This document shows positions 17,216 to 17,223 of a stretch of 17,223 nt of DNA, in pieces. Within the stretch, counting starts at the first letter, position 1. Every line of letters starts with the position of its first letter. Source of the stretch: Actinomortierella ambigua (lineage: Eukaryota; Mortierellomycota; Mortierellomycetes; Mortierellales; Mortierellaceae). The position numbers were made by a program, and so were the translations under genes. Location: NCBI GenBank assembly GCA_016098155.1, contig JAAAJB010000689.1, positions 1 to 17,223 on the forward strand, in the 5' to 3' direction. The notes below the pieces were generated by a model. That model had not been told where the DNA came from. It worked only from the letters and a program-made list of their open reading frames with translations, and ran no database searches.

Positions 17216-17223
17216 TGGTGGGG

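Larger units (their letters stand above)
16641..17223. other. 3' flank without a recognised gene
   Basis: After the last stop come an AATAAA and then about 560 bp rich in A, T and G runs. Short open frames exist but have no recognisable features. No RNA gene is seen. Confidence 0.6.

Noticed and set aside
1..17223. Mobile elements, viral remnants or CRISPR
   Set aside because: No transposase, reverse transcriptase, integrase or capsid-like frames, no terminal repeats with target duplications, and no spaced repeat array were seen.

Overview
This window is nuclear DNA from a eukaryote, almost certainly a filamentous fungus. Six genes are recognised housekeeping genes, all interrupted by short spliceosomal introns. 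The 26 introns I place are mostly 105-195 nt. All have donors beginning GTA, and 23 of 26 end in TAG. The spacing, the intron-rich tubulin with a terminal tyrosine and Lys40, and the many homopolymer and microsatellite tracts in non-coding DNA suggest an early-diverging, Mucoromycota-like lineage, possibly Mortierellomycotina. That placement is a guess from style, not from a search.

Layout, left to right: a weak open frame runs in from the left edge (2-295). QCR7, subunit 7 of mitochondrial complex III, lies on the minus strand (1662-471, four exons including a 27-nt last exon). It shares a 320-bp divergent promoter region with COG2, a subunit of the conserved oligomeric Golgi complex (1983-5873, plus, seven exons). 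COG2 converges on alpha-tubulin (8312-6275, minus, five exons). A PHOSPHO1/2-type HAD phosphatase (10407-8652, minus, six exons) lies upstream of tubulin on the same strand. An unusually long 1.69-kb region without a recognised gene follows (10408-12095). Then come proteasome subunit alpha-1 (PSMA6/SCL1-type, 12096-13399, plus, five exons), the converging protein phosphatase methylesterase PPME1 (15530-13703, minus, four exons), and a divergent gene for an uncharacterised fungal protein with a FWxGLNNCW / LVDYELGFWE signature (15820-16640, plus, two exons). The last 580 bp hold no gene and end in a pure A/G tract.

The genes do not form a pathway. They cover respiration, Golgi trafficking, cytoskeleton, phosphoester hydrolysis, protein turnover and PP2A regulation, as expected of a gene-dense fungal chromosome arm. 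No virus, transposon, CRISPR array, tRNA or rRNA was recognised.

The less ordinary material is non-coding: a perfect 13-bp hairpin in the alpha-tubulin 3' UTR; clustered ATCGC palindromes and a TGACGTG site in the QCR7/COG2 promoter, with the same 10-mer recurring upstream of the proteasome gene; a 12-bp minisatellite in a phosphatase intron; and the 1.69-kb gap, which holds two palindromic elements, a direct-repeat/hairpin element and a coding-like 24-codon stretch. I found no convincing new multi-gene system. The gap is the best place to look for an undescribed gene or RNA.
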